NCBI GenBank assembly: GCA_022559985.1
Contig: JAFJTR010000105.1
Location: forward strand, 1-64,000
Direction of reading: 5' to 3'
Length of the DNA stretch: 64,000 bases
DNA from: Parastagonospora avenae f. sp. tritici 18332-5
Lineage: Eukaryota > Ascomycota > Dothideomycetes > Pleosporales > Phaeosphaeriaceae
How positions within the stretch are numbered: position 1 is the stretch's first letter; each line of letters begins with the position of its first letter. The translations under genes were made by a program, and so were the position numbers. Under the pieces are notes generated by a model. The model saw only the letters and a program-made list of their open reading frames with translations. It was not told the origin of the DNA and did not search any database. Below are positions 9,010 through 22,021 of this stretch, piece by piece.

Positions 9010-11680
9010 ATCATAGGCGCGCCTTTGAACTCGCGTTTCCCGTGGCCGAAACCCACGTCTAGGGCTCGAGCGGTGGAGATGGGGTTGGAAATGAGTCGGG
9101 TTGTGACGCGTGGGGCGTGGCCAATGACGACGTTTTTGACTACGGTGAGGGAGAGGGAGAGGGAGGGGATTTAGGGGATGAGACGTTGTGATGGAGTGGG
9201 GTTGAAGTAGGCGGTGGTGTCGAGGTGTTGATGTCTGGGTCGGGCGACGATTTGACGATAGATGAGTATGGGTCAATGAATCACTACAGACGCGTCTTGG
9301 AATGTTTCTTTGAGCATTGTGTCTGTTGTGCTTGATCACGTCAGAGTATCGTGTGAGTTTACGGGGTTTACAAAATTGTGTATGTACAATATTGACTTCC
9401 AGTGGTTCCACCGAGCCATCAGTGAGGCTGGTGAATTGCGACGCACTTATTTTAAGCACTGAGATTTAACACAGATATTATTAACAATAGAGTGACAATC
9501 ATCAAGTAGTATTTATCCTCGCGTGTTCTGTATGAAAAGTCTAAGAGTCTTGCTGACGTCAAACACTGATTTGTAGCATGCAAATAAAGAGTATCGCCAT
9601 GTGGAGAATCACAAAATCTTAAAAAGAATATTGTGCTATTTCAACGTCGGAGGGTGACTCTTGAACGTTGTGCATGTTGTGTCACTGTTGTTTTCTAGTA
9701 GTGATTTAGATCTTGATGCTGCTGCGCTCTACTTGTTTATTGTTATGGACAAGATCCAGCAACAGCGTTGGTACTTGGATAATCGCCTCATTTAGATCTT
9801 AAAATCCCATGATGGAGCGACCACACGTGATGGGTCCAGGTCGGTAGTGTTCTTCCTCAAGTCCTCGCCGGCAGGCAAAGAGCTCAGTAGAAAAAAGTGA
9901 TACTGGAATTGAGTACCAGTATCGTGGCCAAGCATGATAATTGTCACTACGGACCCGGGGCCGCACAGCTTGGCGCTTGGTTCTGGGAGTTGAATCCCTT
10001 TGTTGACATCAACAGTGTCGCAGCTGTTGATGTCGTGGTTCAGAAAGCCAATCATCCATCAGGCTTAGCAAGCTAGGACCTAGAAGACAAGCACCCTCCT
10101 TGCTACCGTCCAGCTTTCAAAGACCGATACTGAAGCAGACGAGAGAGGTGGAGTCGAGCCGCGTCCTGCTGCAACGGCTTTGCAGCAAGATGACCAACTC
10201 GCAAGACTGACAGCAGCACCGAGCATCCGAAAGACCGACTGAACCAGGTAGCCGACCCTTAATACCAGTCAAGGTATACTATCTCCACAAGCGACCGCCT
10301 GGTAATCAACTCCCCATTAGCCTTGTGGTAATGAGATGAAGACGTTCCAGACAGCCGTCAGCGAACATGAGTGAGCGGTTCATGACACACTGCAACCACG
10401 TTTGCGGCTAACGTGGCCCTGATAGGTTGGAACCTGATGCGATGCGCGCAGGCCAGCCACCTTCACAGCTTCCCGCAGGCAGCTGTGAGATGTCTGTTGG
10501 AGTCGGGTATTCACACAGCACTATACCAGTCGTGGGCCCAGCACATGCCTTTGCGGTGTTCGCGGGTCGCCAACAAAACAGTCCAGTCGCGACGGAATAT
10601 TGACAACGATCCTGATACCCCGTTGACTATGTAAATCCTGCTCAGTGAGATCATACCTGTTGACCCAGCATGTGCTGTTACGGTGTGTGAACGCCGGTCG
10701 TCATCCGAAGGGTTCTGCGAATCATGGGGGGATAATAATCGGAGCCTGGATGGAAACCGAAGAGCATGGCGATGTCTCTGTACGAATTAGTTGAACATGG
10801 GGAAGAGTGCATACCGATCAAGGCGAGTGCACGTCGGAGGCGAGTGCACCTCGTGGTCAGCTGTCTCATTTGACAGCGTTGAAAGCAAGATCGCAGTTGA
10901 TAGTCGTAGGCGCAAAGTGGCAATCGGAATGAGAACAGGAAGAAGAAAATGAGAGAACAGTGAGGGGAGAGTCTTACCTTTAAGTAATTGGGGCATGTGC
11001 GCTTGGGCCAACCGGTGACTTTGCGCGCCTGTTCTACATGTACCTACTATATTGTGGAGCCAAAGTGAATGCAGATTGCAAACGGGCCATTTCGCTGCTG
11101 CTTAACTCACAGAGGTCTTCCCGCTTGACAAGGTCACGGTTGAACTTGCATAATTAGCACCAAGAGGACCTGCTGCCGACCAAGATGGAGAGAGATCCTT
11201 GCGAGAATGCGCAATACATGTCCATACCTTTTCCAGAAACACTACAAGGTTGCGCACGAGATTGAGTTCTTAGTATATGCTGTGGAGATTCGAACGAGTA
11301 CAGGATGAACTCTGGTGTCTTTGAGAGAAAGGCCCCCGATCTTCCCCTCCTCCTAGATGCGTGCTGACTGGGGGACTCCAGTTTGTGCATTCTCTATCAC
11401 GGCCGCTTCGTACAAGCCCTGGGATGGTTATGCCTTATTTCTTCCCGCTCTTTAATGTCACTATCTCGTCGCCTTGCGAAAGTGCTTTATAATTGCGCAA
11501 GGTGTACCTTCTGAGCGTGCACCTACACTTTCACTTTCACCCACACTGCCAAGATGTCCGAGCCGCACTTCCCGCCCCATTGATAACCTCTCTTGGCTTG
11601 TTCAGGATCTCCCTACCCCACCCAGTAGCTACTTAGTGCCACTAAACTGCACTGCCATCCTCAACGAGCTTCGTAGAAAC
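9010..11680. other. Gene-poor stretch, about 2.7 kb
   Basis: No frame here shows family features or a codon pattern like its neighbours. A segment around 9848-9930 resembles one at 14355-14430 (see findings), suggesting old repeat sequence. Confidence 0.5.
9848..9930. repeat. Diverged dispersed repeat, copy A
   Basis: It shares gttcttcctcaagt, then cgcc, aggca, a run of A and gttgaat/attgag-like blocks in the same order with 14355-14430. Similarity is patchy, so the element is old or the match is partly chance. Confidence 0.3.
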
Positions 11681-12904
11681 ATGACTAGACACGACAGTCA
11701 AGAACCGCCGCACAAGCGGGCACGAACGGTTGACCCTGCTCCGCCTCCCAACTCCGCCAGTAGGCACTCGACTCGCTCCGACACGGACGTTAATGACCTC
11801 ACACGCGAAGGCGTGCTGCAGGACGAGTTCGCGAATGGTAACGCACCCCGTCTCATCGCGCAACGAAATCAACTCATACTGATCACGTCGTAGAGGCTCT
11901 ATTGAGTCCAATGGGCTCCTATATGGGAATCGAGAATAGCGATGATATTCTCCTCCCTGTAGCAAACGCTCCTGTCCGGGGCGAGCCGCCTGCTTCCCAT
12001 CCTCTAGACAGCAGCGAGATTAAGCTTTGTTTTGATCATCTACCAAAGGAGAGGAGAAAGCGAATGAAACGTATGGCCAGAGATATTGACAGCCAAAGTC
12101 GCAGTTGGCCTAGGGACAGCAGGACCAACAAGTTCACTTGCTTTGCAATCGAGTAGGGTATCATCGAAGATGACTCTGTCCTTGGCCTGCCCGAGGTGAT
12201 GAGACTGGTTTTCGAAAGTAAGTGATAACTCGCCACTCTCAATGTGGAGTCATATCCGACATCTTATAACGGAGATCAACTCTACTGGGTTGTACGACGA
12301 CAAAGAAACCTTGTCGAACATGCTGATTGGCATTGCGGCCATTTGGAAGACGGTTAACGAGGAGTAGGAGACGGTCGTAGACCCCACAGAGAGCGCAGGC
12401 AGTTCTACAGCGCCAATCTCGACAAATACGACAGCCGTGGCTGCATCTGTGTCACCCGGAAACAGCTTTGTATAAGGTCAAGATGTATCAGAGAGATCAG
12501 CTAACGGCTCTATCGCATCTGGAACCCCGGCCGCATCGAGCTTGACAGGTACTTTGCGAGCTTCGACGACTTTGACAGACATCTCGACGACGACAGTTTT
12601 TGCTGGATGCTCCACTACTTCAACAAATACAGGATACTTACCCACAGCTGCCATCTCTTCGTCATTTTCAACTGCGCAAGCTCAGCTCGTCGTGGCGAAA
12701 TCTGTCACAGTTCAAGTTGTCAGACTAAAATTGATCGAATGGGCTCGAAGAATCGAGAACGATGCTCGAGAGGAGGCTAAAAAACCTGACCGGTCCTTGA
12801 AGGGTCTCTGCAGGGACATAGGATTACGGCAAGCTGGCTCGGTGTCAGGACGCAGGTCCGCACCCGCTACGCCATGCAGCCAAAAAGGAACGTATAATCG
12901 ATGA
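11681..12904 (+). pseudogene. Decayed multi-exon gene, family unknown
   Basis: Coding-like sequence begins at the ATG at 11681 (MTRHDSQEPPHKRARTVDPA). An intron with GTAACG..TACTGATC..GTAG (about 11839-11893) joins it to a second open stretch that includes EIKLCFDHLPKERRKRMKRM. The frame is then broken by TAG at 12154. A third stretch from about 12272 is broken by TAG at 12365 and TAA at 12473, then runs open to a TGA at 12902 with a charged helix (LIEWARRIENDAREEAKKPD). The same frame remains open after that stop and can be spliced into the frame at 13090-13629, so this may be one long dead gene. The product resembled a nuclear protein (basic HKRAR motif); family unknown. Confidence 0.45.
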
Positions 12905-13053
12905 ACATCGATTATGTGTGCGGAACAGTATATATCGTACAAGCCGCAGCCGTCGCACGAGGCTTTGCCTTACGTGCGCGCGTACGCCTTACAATCGGCA
13001 AAAGTGTTAATGGATCGCATCAGTGAGCGTACGTCGACACAATATATCGCACA

Positions 13054-13629
13054 ATGGCACGTGTGAAAGTCATACTAGCTCACGATACAGGGATTCGGGA
13101 ATGCCCCGCGAAGCCGTCTGCGGTCTTCGCTCTACATTCAATTTACTTTCTCATTTTGTATTCTGGGATGACCGGCACCATGCATGGATCCACACCAATC
13201 TCGGCGACTCTTCTCAAGGACATGTAAGTCACGGAATCCTCAAAGGTGTTATGTCATTAACGGATCTATAGAGCTACCATCACCAAATATCCAGCTGAGT
13301 CCATACAAGAGGACCTTGATGAGAAAGGTGTACTGATTTCGTCCCTCCGAGATGACGTCACCTCCGCGGATGGATATTCCTGGTTTCCCCCTCTAGCTCT
13401 TACGAAAGACACTATATGCGAGTGCGAGAAGAAAGGCCTCTCATGTCCGCGAACGACCTGCCCGTTTTGGCATAAAGATCAGATCGTCTACTCGCTCACC
13501 CAGGGCGCAGCATCATGGACGTCAATGATCAAGGATGGGCTTCTGCCGCATAACCAAGAGTTCAATAAGCAGAATGGCATGATTGGGAAGTGTCGCGGTG
13601 TGGAAAACGCGCATATGCAGAAGAATTGA
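13054..13629 (+). CDS. Hypothetical two-exon frame, or 3' end of the decayed gene
   Basis: Exons 13054-13223 and 13272-13629 are joined by a clean intron (GTAAGT..TTAAC..TATAG) into 175 residues. Exon 2 is a 119-codon open stretch that has no ATG near its start, so a simple ATG-to-stop scan misses it. A cysteine cluster CECEKKGLSCPRTTCPFWHK lies in the middle of exon 2, of the C-x-C..C..C..H kind that could bind a metal. Upstream frame-compatible sequence (about 12905-13030) suggests it is the last part of the gene at 11681, spliced from about 13028 to about 13090. No family recognised. It may be untranscribed. Confidence 0.35.
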
Positions 13630-15612
13630 AGGATTGAACTGAGGTTATATTGGGTGAGGCTACGAGCAGTATATATACATGGGTAGCTGTAAATAGCGCT
13701 AGTGCAGGAAAGGCAGCGTCGTCTCATCAGAGGTGAGGTGCCACTGCACGTGAGGCAGGAGATGCCCTCAACCGTGACAGGAAGCCAAAGCCCTGCCCCC
13801 CGAAGAAGTCTGAAGTCAATGAATATTGCTCGAGTGAAACAATGTCAGAAGGATGTGATCGAAAAGTCTTTACGAAAGCACACAGCGATCAGCAAGCATA
13901 CGCTCAAACAAATGCGGGCCTACTAATAGATTTGTTATGTGTCCACTTATCCACCCTATATAAAGTCAACATAATTTATCAAATACATTGTCGGATCATG
14001 CTTACCAGCAGGTACGTCGGCCGCCCAATGATGCCCAACAGCCGACTCGATCCTACTTCGGCCGTAGTCGCATCAGATCATATACACCTCCATAGCACCC
14101 TTAGGTAGGGAGATAGATCAATCGAATACAATGCAGTTATAGTTGTTTCACTTTCAGCACAAGTGCTACAAGGCCTACCAAGATATATCGTTTTAGCATT
14201 GCCACGACCAACTCGTCCAGCACGTTGGCTTACTTGACAGTCTCAAATGGTTGTCTATTCGGAAAGCAGACAACTGCTTCCAAGGCTTCATATTGAAAGG
14301 AAGACTTTTTACTTTTGCGATTCAAGGCAGTGAACATCGGACTTATACTCACGTAGTTCTTCCTCAAGTTCACGCCAAATAGGCATGAACATCGATGAAA
14401 AAAAGTATCGGAGTTGAATCCCGGCAAGAGCAAGCGCCAAAGCTTGCACCCGGCGTGCTGTAGCAGTAATGTGGAATATCTGCTACTCAACTGAGCACCC
14501 ACTCACAGAAACAGAACGTCTTCTGCTGACATGAGCTGTGTCAACTCTATTTAAAACAACAATCAGTTCAAAACAGCTTTGGTAGAAGACACTCGCCAAA
14601 GGCTGTTCTCTTGCGAAGTGCGAGGCATGACTCAAGATCGAAGAGGGATCAGTTCTTGATGAACCAAAAGTTGTTCTCAAATCTTGTAGATGGAGCCAAA
14701 GACCACTTCAATAAGCTTTGAATGACACTCAACGCAACTCGGTCGCCACGTATTGCCGGAACAGACACGCAGCAAGACGCGCGTAGCTCAAAGATAAGAC
14801 AAACCTCTGAGGCAGTTGGTCAAGGGGAGACGCGCCTTTGTTGAACCGAACCAACAGGAAGGCACGCTATTGTATTGCGCTGAGGTGGGCGAGTTGACTG
14901 CCTAGACAGGTTAGTTGATTCAAAAGGTGTAAAGGTGGAGTGGAAGGACATACTGGGTGGCTTAGTTGATGAAAGAGGAACAGAGAGGGAAAGTTGATGC
15001 GAAAAGATTAGAGAGGAGGAGTTGATGGAAGAAGGACAAAGAGGGGTGTTGGCAAATCATTGATATGTGTCGAGAAACCGCTAGCGGTTGCGCTGCGGGG
15101 ATGTTGCAGCCTACTAGCCCGATATCGAAAGCCTACGTCAAAGTATGGTAAAGGGGAGCAAACGTGTGCGCACTGGGAAACAGCAATATTGTAAGCTTAT
15201 TTTTCGGGTTGCTGCCTATCGTGAAAGCCAAATTCTTTTGGATTAACGTCATATGTGTAGCCGCTGTGGCCGCAAAAGTCCTCGTAAGAATTCGAGATCC
15301 ATTCACTCAAAGTGAATACTCACTGGACTACCTTTCTGGCTAGACTACATATAAAGCACCTGAATTCTTGGAATCAGGGCTTCAGCTCCATAGAGAGATC
15401 TCCTCGTGCTCGAGATCAAAGATTGTGCTCGACAATTTGGGCCTCACGCCAGATGGGGTTTTGCCCTCAAACTCCGAACTCCTGTTTCAATGTAAAGTCT
15501 TAACATTCGTCATTCGTGCAAAGCTCACGAAGGTCATGGCGAAATATACAGCCCGAGGCTTCGCTACTGACTGAAGCGCTAGGCTGTCTACCGGCAGCAG
15601 ATATCAGTGAGA
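13630..15612. other. Gene-poor stretch, about 2 kb
   Basis: No supported gene. It contains the second copy of the diverged repeat at about 14355, and purine-rich sequence around 14900-15060. Confidence 0.5.
14355..14430. repeat. Diverged dispersed repeat, copy B
   Basis: This is the counterpart of 9848-9930 in the same orientation, starting gttcttcctcaagttcacgcc. Only short blocks match. Confidence 0.3.
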
Positions 15613-17399
15613 TCAGAGCTTCGGTCTACCCTCCTTCTCTTCCGCCTCTGCCCACTCCCTTAACACCCTCTTCAAGATCTTACCACTGGGGCTCTTCGGA
15701 ATCTCATCGAGAAACAAAACACCGCCCGTCAGCTGCTTGTAGCTGGCAAGATTCTCACTGATAAGTCTCTTGACGCCCCCCTCCGTGATGTCGCTACCAG
15801 GCTTGCGCACAACATAGGCGCGCGGCCGTTCAGCATCGGAGCCGGGCTTGGCTTTCAGCCCAATCACTGCGACATCGACAATGTGATCTTTGGCTTCGAG
15901 AAGGACGGCTTCCAGCTCAGGTGGAGCGACTTGGAAGCCCCGGACTTTGATGAGTTCCTAGTTGAGATCAGCGGTGAGCAGGTGGGAGATGCCTGGGGTG
16001 AGCTGACCTTTTTGCGATCGACGATGTACCATAGCTTAGTCTTACTATCACAGTATAGGATGTCACCGCTGTGCAAGTACCCGTCCTCATCCCATGTTTC
16101 TGCGTTGGCCTTGGAGTTCTTGTAATATTGTCGGACGACTGTTGGGCCACGGACGCACGCCTCACCGCGCACATCATAGGCTGTGATGTCTTTGCCATCT
16201 TCGTCCACAAGTCTGCGCATAGTCAGCAGGAGATTCGATTCGCATCTTCCTATTACATACTTGACGTCTGTGTTCGGCATTAGCCTGCCTACACTTCCGG
16301 TATCGTCTGCCTCAGGATAGTAGAAAAGTGTTATTGCGCTAGTGGTCTCTGTCATACCCCAGACTTGCGTGAATGTCGCATCCGGTGCAAGTAGCTTCCT
16401 CAGCCTCCTCTGGCTACCGGCGTCCAACGGTGCTGCGCCTACGGCTGCTGTTCGTACACTCTTCAAGCTATACTTCTTGCTCAATGGGCTATTTATGATG
16501 GCGATAACGAGCGGCGGTACCACTCCGAGGTTGGTGACCTGATGTTTCTCGATGCCGGCAAGGAAGGGCTCCAGCTCAAAGCGGCGCATGATCCATATTG
16601 GATGTCCGGTGCGGAACGGAGACGCGTGGATGCCCGGCACCGTGGCAACATGGAATAACGGCAAAGGCGAAATACCTCTGGGCTCCCAGGTGATCGAGTC
16701 TTGGGACTTTGTGGCTGTCATAGTATGATATGACGTGGCATTGTAATGACTCTGACAGGCTGTCTTCGGTAGGCCAGTCGTGCCAGATGTAGTGAGACGG
16801 GCGACGTCGGTTGTCTTCAAGGTTTCGAGATCTGTGATGCGCTCCCAGTCTTCCTCGCCATGTTCAAGCAACCATTCCCACGATCTGAAACCATCGGGCA
16901 CTTTTTGTCCGCGAACGTTGAAGATGAAGATCCGGTCTTTGGGTATGCCTTCCGCTGTCGCACCTTCAGCTACCACATCCAGTAGTTCCGGTTCTACGAT
17001 GAAGAACTTGACTTCGGCGGTCCGAATGTGGTGCCTCATCTCCGCGACACGGTACGCAGGATTCGTCCCAGAAAATACGCCACCAGCTGCCACCCCACCA
17101 AGGAACACCATTGGATACATGATATCATTGAAAGATGTGATCGCAAAGCAATCTCCCTTCTGGAGACCAGCGTTACGGAATCCAGCAACTAGCTTTCGAA
17201 CTATACTGAGACCTTGCCGACGTGACAAAGTGCGCGACTCATTCTCGGCGTCGTGGTAGACCTGGCTGTGTTAACACTCGGCTCCCACGACTTCCTTCAG
17301 TCGTACCGGCTGATCGTTGTCATAGTCAGTATTTCCGAAAGCGAAAGACACCAAGTCTTCCTCCGGCAGTGGGTAAGATTCTTGTGATAGCCATGGCAT
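15613..17399 (-). CDS. Acyl-CoA ligase (AMP-forming, 4-coumarate-CoA-ligase-like)
   Basis: Four exons, 17399-17307, 17261-16261, 16212-16008 and 15957-15613, join to 547 residues, the usual size. The enzyme activates a carboxylic acid with ATP and joins it to CoA. Adenylate-forming marks in order are TTSGTTGLPK (188-197, phosphate loop), GMTETT (333-338), YLHSGD, DRKKELIKVRGFQ across the third splice junction, and the C-terminal lysine motif PKSPSGKILKR. Finding the hinge motif rebuilt exactly at the splice supports the model. It ends in PKL, a weak PTS1-like tripeptide, so a peroxisomal location is possible. The MaoC hydratase 4.6 kb away ends in AKM. The substrate (fatty or phenylpropanoid acid) is not determined. 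Confidence 0.9.
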
Positions 17400-19838
17400 C
17401 TTGGTAATAAGAGTTGCTCTATGGCTGTGACTAGACTTTGGCTGAAAATGTAAAATGTGATCAATCGTAATTGAATTAAATGTACTCGCGTTACAGCAGT
17501 ACTACGAGCGCTCCTAGTTGGTTGTTAAGACAGAGACAGGATCGTTGTGATCGAGTCTTCATGGGTGACGAGCTTACCGAGGCTGTTCGACGATCTTACC
17601 CCAGTCCCGCCTTCCCCACACAGCATCCAGCGTTGTACGGGAGGTGGCGGTTGGAATCACATCAGGACGAAGGATCGCATGGATGCACATTTCGTAGTAT
17701 GCCATGTCTAAGCGTTCAAAAGGACCCTTGTATATTTTGCTACCTACGAATGTACTTTCCAAGAAGGCCACGCGACCGGGAGATAGTCGGATGCGGAGCA
17801 CATGCACAGCATGCCCACAAAGCTGTCAAGAACCCAAGGCTACTATTGGAGGCTTCAATGGGATGAGAGGTTTTTTTAATGGGCAACTTGAAGCGTGTAA
17901 TATTGTGTGCTGGAGGACGTGGTATTTTATACGAAGTTGCCGACGCCATAGCCCAATCGAGACTAGTGTTCCCCGGATCCCAACTCCCGGCACATCTTCA
18001 TCAACCCAGAGACATTTCTCGAAGTTGATCAGACCTGATTGCCCTGGCACTGTGATACTTAATCACCGTGGAGAACTCAGCGGGTTTCCCTCAACCCTTA
18101 GCTCGCCGGAATTCATGTCTTTTCCAATTTGTCTACCTAGGTAGCTGCCCGTATGCCAGAAACTCCGCAGGACATCACAGGAACTGCTTCGGCCGTCTGA
18201 AAAGCGCCATCGAATGCAAATTACAGGTCTTGGTATGCTTAAATATGACTCAAGTTTCTCCGAATACTTCTTGGAACATCGGGTGCGTTGCTCAAATCGT
18301 CCTAGCATTCACCGTTGTTCTCCACATTTCGGGGTACACCTGTCCGAGGGGCACGATATAAATCGATGCGTGCGCCCCATGGGGATAGATGATGATGGCG
18401 ATGGTCTGGAGAACGTTTGTCTTCCTCGCTCCCTACACTGGCACAAACCGAACCCAAACCCAATACTGCTGATCACGCCATTGCTTTGCTGTGGTAAGCA
18501 ACAACTTTCCTTCCGCGCGAGTGCCGGCCCCGTATCGTTGAGGTCACCCCATCCATTCTTAGACAGGTGAGCTGACCATGACCAGACCTACAGCATGTCC
18601 CGACCACACGTTATCTCTAAGTCGCGGGGGCTGTTCCATGCAGCATGCAGGTGTCGCATAGATTGTACTACCACGCGTTGGGACCCTGTCGCCCCCTGAA
18701 AAGTCTGCAGAGACCCGGTAAACCCGACTGCGTATGCCGTTTACCCATGGGCCATCGACTTTACGACACCGCTCCACCACGACCCTCTTTTATGCGACCA
18801 TCGTCAAAACTTGCTTGAAGAGTCTGCGCATTTGCGGACCACTAGCGCTGCAACTTCGGAGATCACAATGAGGCTGCACGCAACGTCGGAGTACGCTCGG
18901 TCAAGGTCGGCCAGAGCATCACCACCACGACACCAATGATCACGACACCAGATCTCGAGGAGATGTTTGAATGACAAACGTCCAAGGCGACCAAAAGGCT
19001 GTAGCATTGCTGGCATCTCGCAATCACGAAAAGTTCACACCTCCCATGGCTCTAGAGTGTCCAGCAAACATTCCGGAACATCGCGCGACACCAGCATTCA
19101 TGTCTCCACAGCCGGAGAGTCCAAACCCACTTCGCGATGACGTAGCAACCGGTACGAAATCGAATAAGGCTAGCGCTCAGGGACTGATTGGCTTTGAGCT
19201 GTACGAGCCGAACCGACTTGCGCATCATGGCCCCCTGCTACGCGGTTGACATCTTGAACCTTTTCCCATATCGACAGGATGAAAACGAGCTTGCTATATG
19301 GATGCAGTCGATACCTTCGAAGTTCTTTCCTCTGGACAGGGACAAGAGCAGGAGCCCAGCATTATGCGATGTTCCCATTGAAAAAGATCACCGTGGCGCC
19401 CCAAATCGTCGGGTGAAATTCTCAGTCTTCCGATCATGAACATCAAAGATTTTTTTTCTGATCGGTCGCTTCCCGGTCCGAGTGTTGCTTTCGTGGAATG
19501 ACTAGAGAAAATAACGGGCTTTGGGACGCACCACTTAGCCGTGACCCTGTATCACCGGCTTACCAAAGCATGCTTTTCTGTATTGGCCTCGGTCACCACA
19601 CCTGCAACGCTATGCTCCGTGATCTGGTGCATTGAAAGAAATTAAGACCGGGGCTCCACTGTCAGTTGGCCACGCGACTCCACGATATCGTGCTCGACTA
19701 TTTATGAAGCGCGAACCTCTCCTCAAAGTCCACAATTGACTTCCCCTCCACCCCAGACCCAGACAACGATTTCACCATAAAACATCTGGTGGGAGCATCA
19801 GTTGACTCGAGCTTTCACTTTACGCCGTCTGGAACAAA
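17400..19838. other. Intergenic, about 2.4 kb, no convincing gene
   Basis: Several short frames on both strands were read and none joins into a recognisable product. A 77-codon frame on the minus strand (17574-17807) has a protein-like composition but begins only with GTG and has no clear splice partner. Confidence 0.4.
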
Positions 19839-21639
19839 ATGCGCTTCTTCCGCAAGCCGACCGAGGCTGTTCATGAGAAAGGCACACCTGCCAACTCTAC
19901 TCCAGCAGACACACCGCCAAGGGGTAACTCCCATACGGTTGAGGATGTCGCTCCTGAAGGTCGCATTCCTGCTATTGCAGTCGTTCTAGGGGCTGTTGCT
20001 AGTATCGGTGGCTTCATGTTCGGATACGAGAGTGGTCAAATTTCAGGATTTCTGGCTATGCCAGATTTTATCATGCGCTTCGGCGACAACGGAGAATTTT
20101 CTGATATTCGTCAAGGAACTATTGTTGGTCTTCTTGCGTGAGTTGTTCAGCTGAGCGATTTCGATTTATATACTTACGTCCAGGCAGCATAGGTACACTT
20201 TTCGGATGCTTGTGCTCTGCACCTCTCGCCGATACCTACGGTCGCCGCCTTACGATTTCCGGATCTGCGTTCTTCTACATCGTTGGTGTGATCATCGAGA
20301 TTACCAGCAAGAAAGTATGGGTACAATTCGCAATGGGTCGCTTTACTGCTGGTCTCGGCATAGGCGCATTGTCTACTGTGGTCCCAATGTACCAGTCAGA
20401 ATCGATTCCCAAGCGCATTCGCGGCGCAACTGTCAGTTCTTACCAACTGCTCATCACCCTTGGTATCTGGACAGCCTACATGGTCAACTACGGCACCGTA
20501 AAGGATTACTCGAACTCTGCGCAGTGGAGAATCCCCAATGGCCTTTCCGCACTCTGGGCGATCATTCTTGGTAGCACTATCCTGTTGCTTCCAGAGTCGC
20601 CCCGCTACGCGTACCGCAAGGGCAGAATTGACGAGGCCCGCACGAACATGGCCCGTCTCAATGGGGTCGACCCGCACAGCGCCTTCATCGACGCCGAGAT
20701 CCGTGAGATTCAGGAGAAGCTAGAAGCCGAGAGTGCCGGAGGCGATCACCCATGGCACGAGATCTTTACTGGACCCCGGATGCTCTACCGCACTCTTCTC
20801 GCAATGGTGCTACAAGCGGGCCAGCAGCTGACGGGTGCAAACTACTTCTTCTACTACGGCACTACCATCTTCACGGCTACTGGTCTAGAAAACTCCTATG
20901 TGACCTCAATCATCCTTGGTACCGTCAACGTCGCGGCTACGATCGTTGGTTTGTGGATCGTTGAGAATGTCGGTCGTCGCAAGGCTATGATGGCTGGTGC
21001 AGCATGGATGGGCATGTGTCTCTTCATCTACGCCTTCGTCGGTCACTACACACTCGATAAGCAAAACCCGCAGCTTACGCCCGGGCCGGGCAACGTGATG
21101 ATTGTTTTCACGTGCCTTTTCATTGCGGCTTTCGCTACCACTTGGGGTCCTCTCGTGTGGGCTATCGTTGGTGAAATGGTATGCGCTGGAATGTGAAAGC
21201 TTTTGCGAACAATGCTAACCTACGATAGTTCCCTGCTCGTTACCGCGCTCTCTGCATGGCTCTCGCAACCGCCGCCAACTGGCTGTTCAACTTCCTGATC
21301 TCTTTCCTCTCGTCAATGATCACGCGACAGATCGACTACCTCTACGGTCTTGTATTCGGTACCTGCTGTTTCGCGCTCTTCTTCATCGTGTACTTCTTCA
21401 TGATTGAGACGAAGGGTCGCTCGCTCGAGGAGATTGACACCATGTACGTCTTGCACGTCAACCCGATCACCAGCGCCAAATTCGACGCATCTTCGCTGCG
21501 CAAGGATGGCCTCATCGATACGGACAGGCTACACATGGGTGCTGGCGGCAGGACTTTCAGCAAGGCAGAGCAGGCTGGACAAAATGCAGGTTCGCGCGGC
21601 ATTCTTGAGCCGGCTGAGCGCCAGGAACTCCAGGTCTAA
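19839..21639 (+). CDS. MFS sugar transporter (hexose/monosaccharide type)
   Basis: Three exons, 19839-20137, 20188-21178 and 21229-21639, make 566 residues with about 12 membrane helices. Sugar-porter marks are present: GGFMFGYESGQISGFL in helix 1, DTYGRR between helices 2 and 3, the PESPRYAYRKGR stretch before the central loop, QQLTGANYFFYYGTTI in helix 7, PARYRALCMALATAANW at the third-exon start, and ETKGRSLEEID after helix 12. The first intron uses the second of two closely spaced AGs, because only that keeps the frame (..GLLA|IGTLFG..). It is predicted to sit in the plasma membrane and import hexoses by proton symport. Which sugar is transported cannot be read from the sequence. Confidence 0.9.
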
Positions 21640-22021
21640 GCTGGAACCTCAAATTCTGCGAGGCAAGATTCCCTAGCCACTCGACTTTGGCACTAAATCT
21701 TCTTACCCGTGTCATCGTCCGTCAGATCATGACTTGTAATACTACAGACCCATTCAGTCTATCATCAATGAATAAGCGACATAACGGATCGTATTTGTAA
21801 ACTCATAAACATCTGTGCACACTTTCTGTCTCTGTTCTGCTAAAGTCTCCTTACGCAAAATTGCACGAGATCTTAATTACGAGTAAGCGTGAGAAGAAAT
21901 GCGGGGTATCTCCAAAAATACGCTTGTACCTGAACATGACCCGGACAAGTACTTGCATTGTTGAGAGTGCATTTAAGCACCAAACCTCAAATCCCCAACC
22001 GCATCATACCTATCTCAAACC

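Noticed and set aside
8962..9459. 165-codon minus-strand frame overlapping the secreted protein
   Set aside because: Arg/His/Pro/Thr-rich composition typical of an antisense shadow and no motif.
17574..17807. 77-codon minus-strand frame near the acyl-CoA ligase
   Set aside because: It starts only with GTG, is preceded by a stop, and no splice site joins it to another open stretch in phase.
18971..19439. Two overlapping + strand frames before the sugar transporter
   Set aside because: No domain and no splice joint linking them; probably chance.
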